DNA of 64,000 bases, from NCBI GenBank assembly GCA_902635045.1, contig CACPMT010000001.1, positions 280,993-344,992 of the forward strand, written 5' to 3'. Source of the stretch: an uncultured SAR86 cluster bacterium (lineage in GTDB: Bacteria; Pseudomonadota; Gammaproteobacteria; Magnimaribacterales; AG-339-G14). Every line of letters begins with the position of its first letter. Positions within the stretch are counted from its first letter, which is position 1. Shown piece after piece: positions 62,517 to 64,000 of the stretch. The notes under the pieces are model-generated. The model searched no databases and was not told the origin of the DNA. It saw nothing but the letters and a program-made list of their open reading frames with translations. The translations under genes were made by a program, and so were the position numbers.

Positions 62517-62912
62517 TTATTTAGCTGCTTTATCTAAAAGGGCATTTATAAATTTATGACTAGCATCTTGCCCAAATCTTTTTGATAATCGTATCGCTTC
62601 ACTAATAATAATTGGACTATCTAATTTGTTTAGATTTAATTCATAGATTGCCTGCCTCAAAATAGCTAATTCGATTTTACTAATTTGTTCTATATCAACA
62701 TCAGTGTGTTTTTCTATGGTTGAGTTTATTTCCAAAATACCTTTTTTAATTTCTTTTAGACTGTCTTCAAATTTTTCTAAATTGAAACCACGATTGGTTT
62801 GTTTAAATTGTTTTATCAGGTCGGTGTTTGAGGAACCAGATATTTCTTTCTGGTACAAGGCTTGCATAACTAATTCCCGAAGCTTCGCCGGAGAGGGGGT
62901 TTTTTTAGCCAT
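62517..62912 (-). CDS. nusB: Transcription antitermination factor NusB
   Basis: NusB binds boxA RNA with NusE (S10) to support rRNA antitermination; a boxA-like site is present in the rRNA spacer of this window. The protein has the all-helical NusB pattern: KLRELVMQALYQKEIS, ISKIELAILRQAIYEL and IISEAIRLSKRFGQDASHKF then INALLD. The start is taken at ATG 62912 (131 residues, MAKKTPSPAK), which overlaps the ribH stop by 8 bases; an in-frame start at 62933 would add seven hydrophobic residues. ribH-nusB is a common pair. Confidence 0.93.
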   Translation of the reverse strand: MAKKTPSPAKLRELVMQALYQKEISGSSNTDLIKQFKQTNRGFNLEKFEDSLKEIKKGILEINSTIEKHTDVDIEQISKIELAILRQAIYELNLNKLDSPIIISEAIRLSKRFGQDASHKFINALLDKAAK

Positions 62913-63366
62913 CAAAAACAATATCAAGAACACTTAGCGTACTTAACGCAAGCTCTTTTCCTTTATAAGATGCTCTTTCTTTTGCCTGATCAGCACTGTT
63001 TGTTGTTAAAACTCCAAAAATAATTGGTATTTTGCCGCGCATATTTGCTTGCAGGATTGAATCACTTATAGACTGGGAAATAATTTCAAAATGAGGCGTT
63101 TCACCTCTAATAATTGCTCCCATAGTGATGATTGCATCAAAGTAGGGACGTTCATAATTGAGATATTTGCCTACAATGTATGGAATTTCGTATGCTCCAG
63201 GTACAGATAAAACATGTACATTAGCTTTGTACTCCTCGAGTAGGTCCTGACAATCTCTCACCATTGGTTTAATTATTTCTGAGTTCCAATGAGTATCGAT
63301 GATGACTATTTTTTTCTTAGAATAATCATCTCTATAAAGTTTGATATCTAAATTTTCGGTTTTCAT
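62905..63366 (-). CDS. ribH: 6,7-dimethyl-8-ribityllumazine synthase
   Basis: RibH condenses the ribityl-pyrimidine with dihydroxybutanone phosphate to lumazine. Motifs VLSVPGAYEIPYIVGK, IITMGAIIRGETPHFEII and PIIFGVLTTN are clear. Length 153 is normal. It overlaps ribBX by 4 bases upstream and nusB by 8 bases downstream, so the three should be co-translated. Confidence 0.95.
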   Translation of the reverse strand: MKTENLDIKLYRDDYSKKKIVIIDTHWNSEIIKPMVRDCQDLLEEYKANVHVLSVPGAYEIPYIVGKYLNYERPYFDAIITMGAIIRGETPHFEIISQSISDSILQANMRGKIPIIFGVLTTNSADQAKERASYKGKELALSTLSVLDIVFDG

Positions 63367-64000
63367 TTTTGTATATATTTTATTACTTCTAAACCAAAAC
63401 CTGAAATAGATGGATATCTAGTCTCTGAGCCCATGAGAATTAGTTTCTTTACTCCAAGATCCCTTAAAATTTGAGAACCAGCTCCTATTCTTCTTACGTC
63501 AATACCTACTTGTGAAGATTGTTTATACGGCTTTTTTAAAAGTTTAATTTCTTCAGGAATGTTGTCTTTGCTATGACCGCCATCTATTAGAATTATCAAA
63601 CCAGAACCGGCTTTGTTTATTTTTTTCATTGCATCGCCAAGCGACCACCTCGAGCCAAATTCGTCAATCTTTAAAAGATCATGCATGACGTTTGTTTGTT
63701 GAACTCTTACTAAAACAGGTTTTGATTTTGTTATTTTACCTTTCTTAAAAACGACATGAGTCTCACCCGTAATTGAATCTTTATATAAAATTAAAGAAAA
63801 TTTTCCAAATTCAGTATTGACAATTTTTTGCTCAATCTTTTCTACTGTTTGTTCGTTGATAATTCTGTAATTTATCAGATCCGCAATGGTTCCGATTTTA
63901 AGACTGTGTTTTTTGCTAAATTCTAATAACCCTTCTTTTCTGGCCATAGTTCCATCTTCATTCATAACTTCACAAATAACAGCAGATTCAGTTAGTCCCG
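63363..64000 (-). CDS. ribBX: RibB with degenerate RibA-like domain (RibBX), 5' part outside window
   Basis: The frame continues off the right edge. About 211 C-terminal residues are visible. They begin in the end of the dihydroxybutanone-phosphate synthase domain (SAVICEVMNEDGTMARKEGL) and pass into a GTP cyclohydrolase II-like domain. The zinc cysteines of true RibA (C-x10-C-x-C) are absent; the matching region reads HDLLKIDEFGSRWSLGDAM and has no Cys at all. This fits the RibBX form, in which only the DHBP synthase half is active and a separate RibA supplies GTP cyclohydrolase. It overlaps ribH by 4 bases. Confidence 0.85.
   Translation of the reverse strand, partial: GLTESAVICEVMNEDGTMARKEGLLEFSKKHSLKIGTIADLINYRIINEQTVEKIEQKIVNTEFGKFSLILYKDSITGETHVVFKKGKITKSKPVLVRVQQTNVMHDLLKIDEFGSRWSLGDAMKKINKAGSGLIILIDGGHSKDNIPEEIKLLKKPYKQSSQVGIDVRRIGAGSQILRDLGVKKLILMGSETRYPSISGFGLEVIKYIQK

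Overview
The window is a dense, AT-rich chromosomal segment that most likely comes from a streamlined marine gammaproteobacterium resembling the SAR86 clade. Four things support the class: slmA and erpA orthologues; the gene orders hflK-hflC-hisZ-purA, algC-argB-slmA, mrcA/aroK-aroB-gltB-gltD and tesA/ybbA-ybbP; tyrS next to mepM/anmK/erpA; and a gammaproteobacterial-type 16S gene. The SAR86 assignment is inferred from low GC, near-zero intergenic space and lost gene blocks. It was not tested by phylogeny.

Layout. 1-1.9 kb: end of a nitronate monooxygenase-like gene, a NUDT19-like NUDIX hydrolase and an LACTB2-like metallo-hydrolase. 1.9-8 kb (minus): thiD, thiE, a PfkB kinase, dksA with a lysine-rich tail, folK, acs, msrA. 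8-13.1 kb: argC and erpA, convergent anmK and an M23 peptidase, then tyrS. 13.1-18.4 kb: one rRNA operon (16S-23S-5S) with no tRNA in its spacer, readable processing stems around 16S and 23S, and a perfect terminator. 18.4-23.8 kb (minus): CobS- and CobT-like AAA+/VWA proteins, a ferritin-like diiron protein, a 2OG-Fe(II) oxygenase and a type II pantothenate kinase. 23.9-32.8 kb: cysE, tesB, tesA, the YbbA-YbbP exporter, an alpha/beta hydrolase paired with an unrecognised propeller-like protein, and a COG0523 GTPase. 32.8-45.8 kb: gltBD with an elaborate upstream region, aroB, aroK, mrcA, slmA, argB, algC. 45.9-50.3 kb: ilvE, then a small glycosyltransferase / methyltransferase / alpha-toroid / methyltransferase cassette. 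50.4-64 kb: alpha/beta hydrolase, panB, panC, an LpxL-like acyltransferase, waaA, a P-II protein, an acyl-CoA synthetase, miaA, hflK, hflC, hisZ, purA, nusB, ribH and the 3' part of ribBX.

How the genes fit together. Nitrogen assimilation is represented by gltBD and P-II, with argB and argC drawing on glutamate. Coenzyme A supply is represented by panB, panC and a type II PanK. Envelope building is represented by mrcA, the M23 peptidase, anmK, waaA and the LpxL-like enzyme. Cofactor genes (thiD, thiE, folK, ribH, ribBX, erpA) are scattered among them. Most of the window is housekeeping. The least explained parts are the CobST/diiron/2OG cluster, the gltB upstream region with its 25-bp tandem repeat, the hydrolase-propeller pair and the glycosyltransferase cassette.
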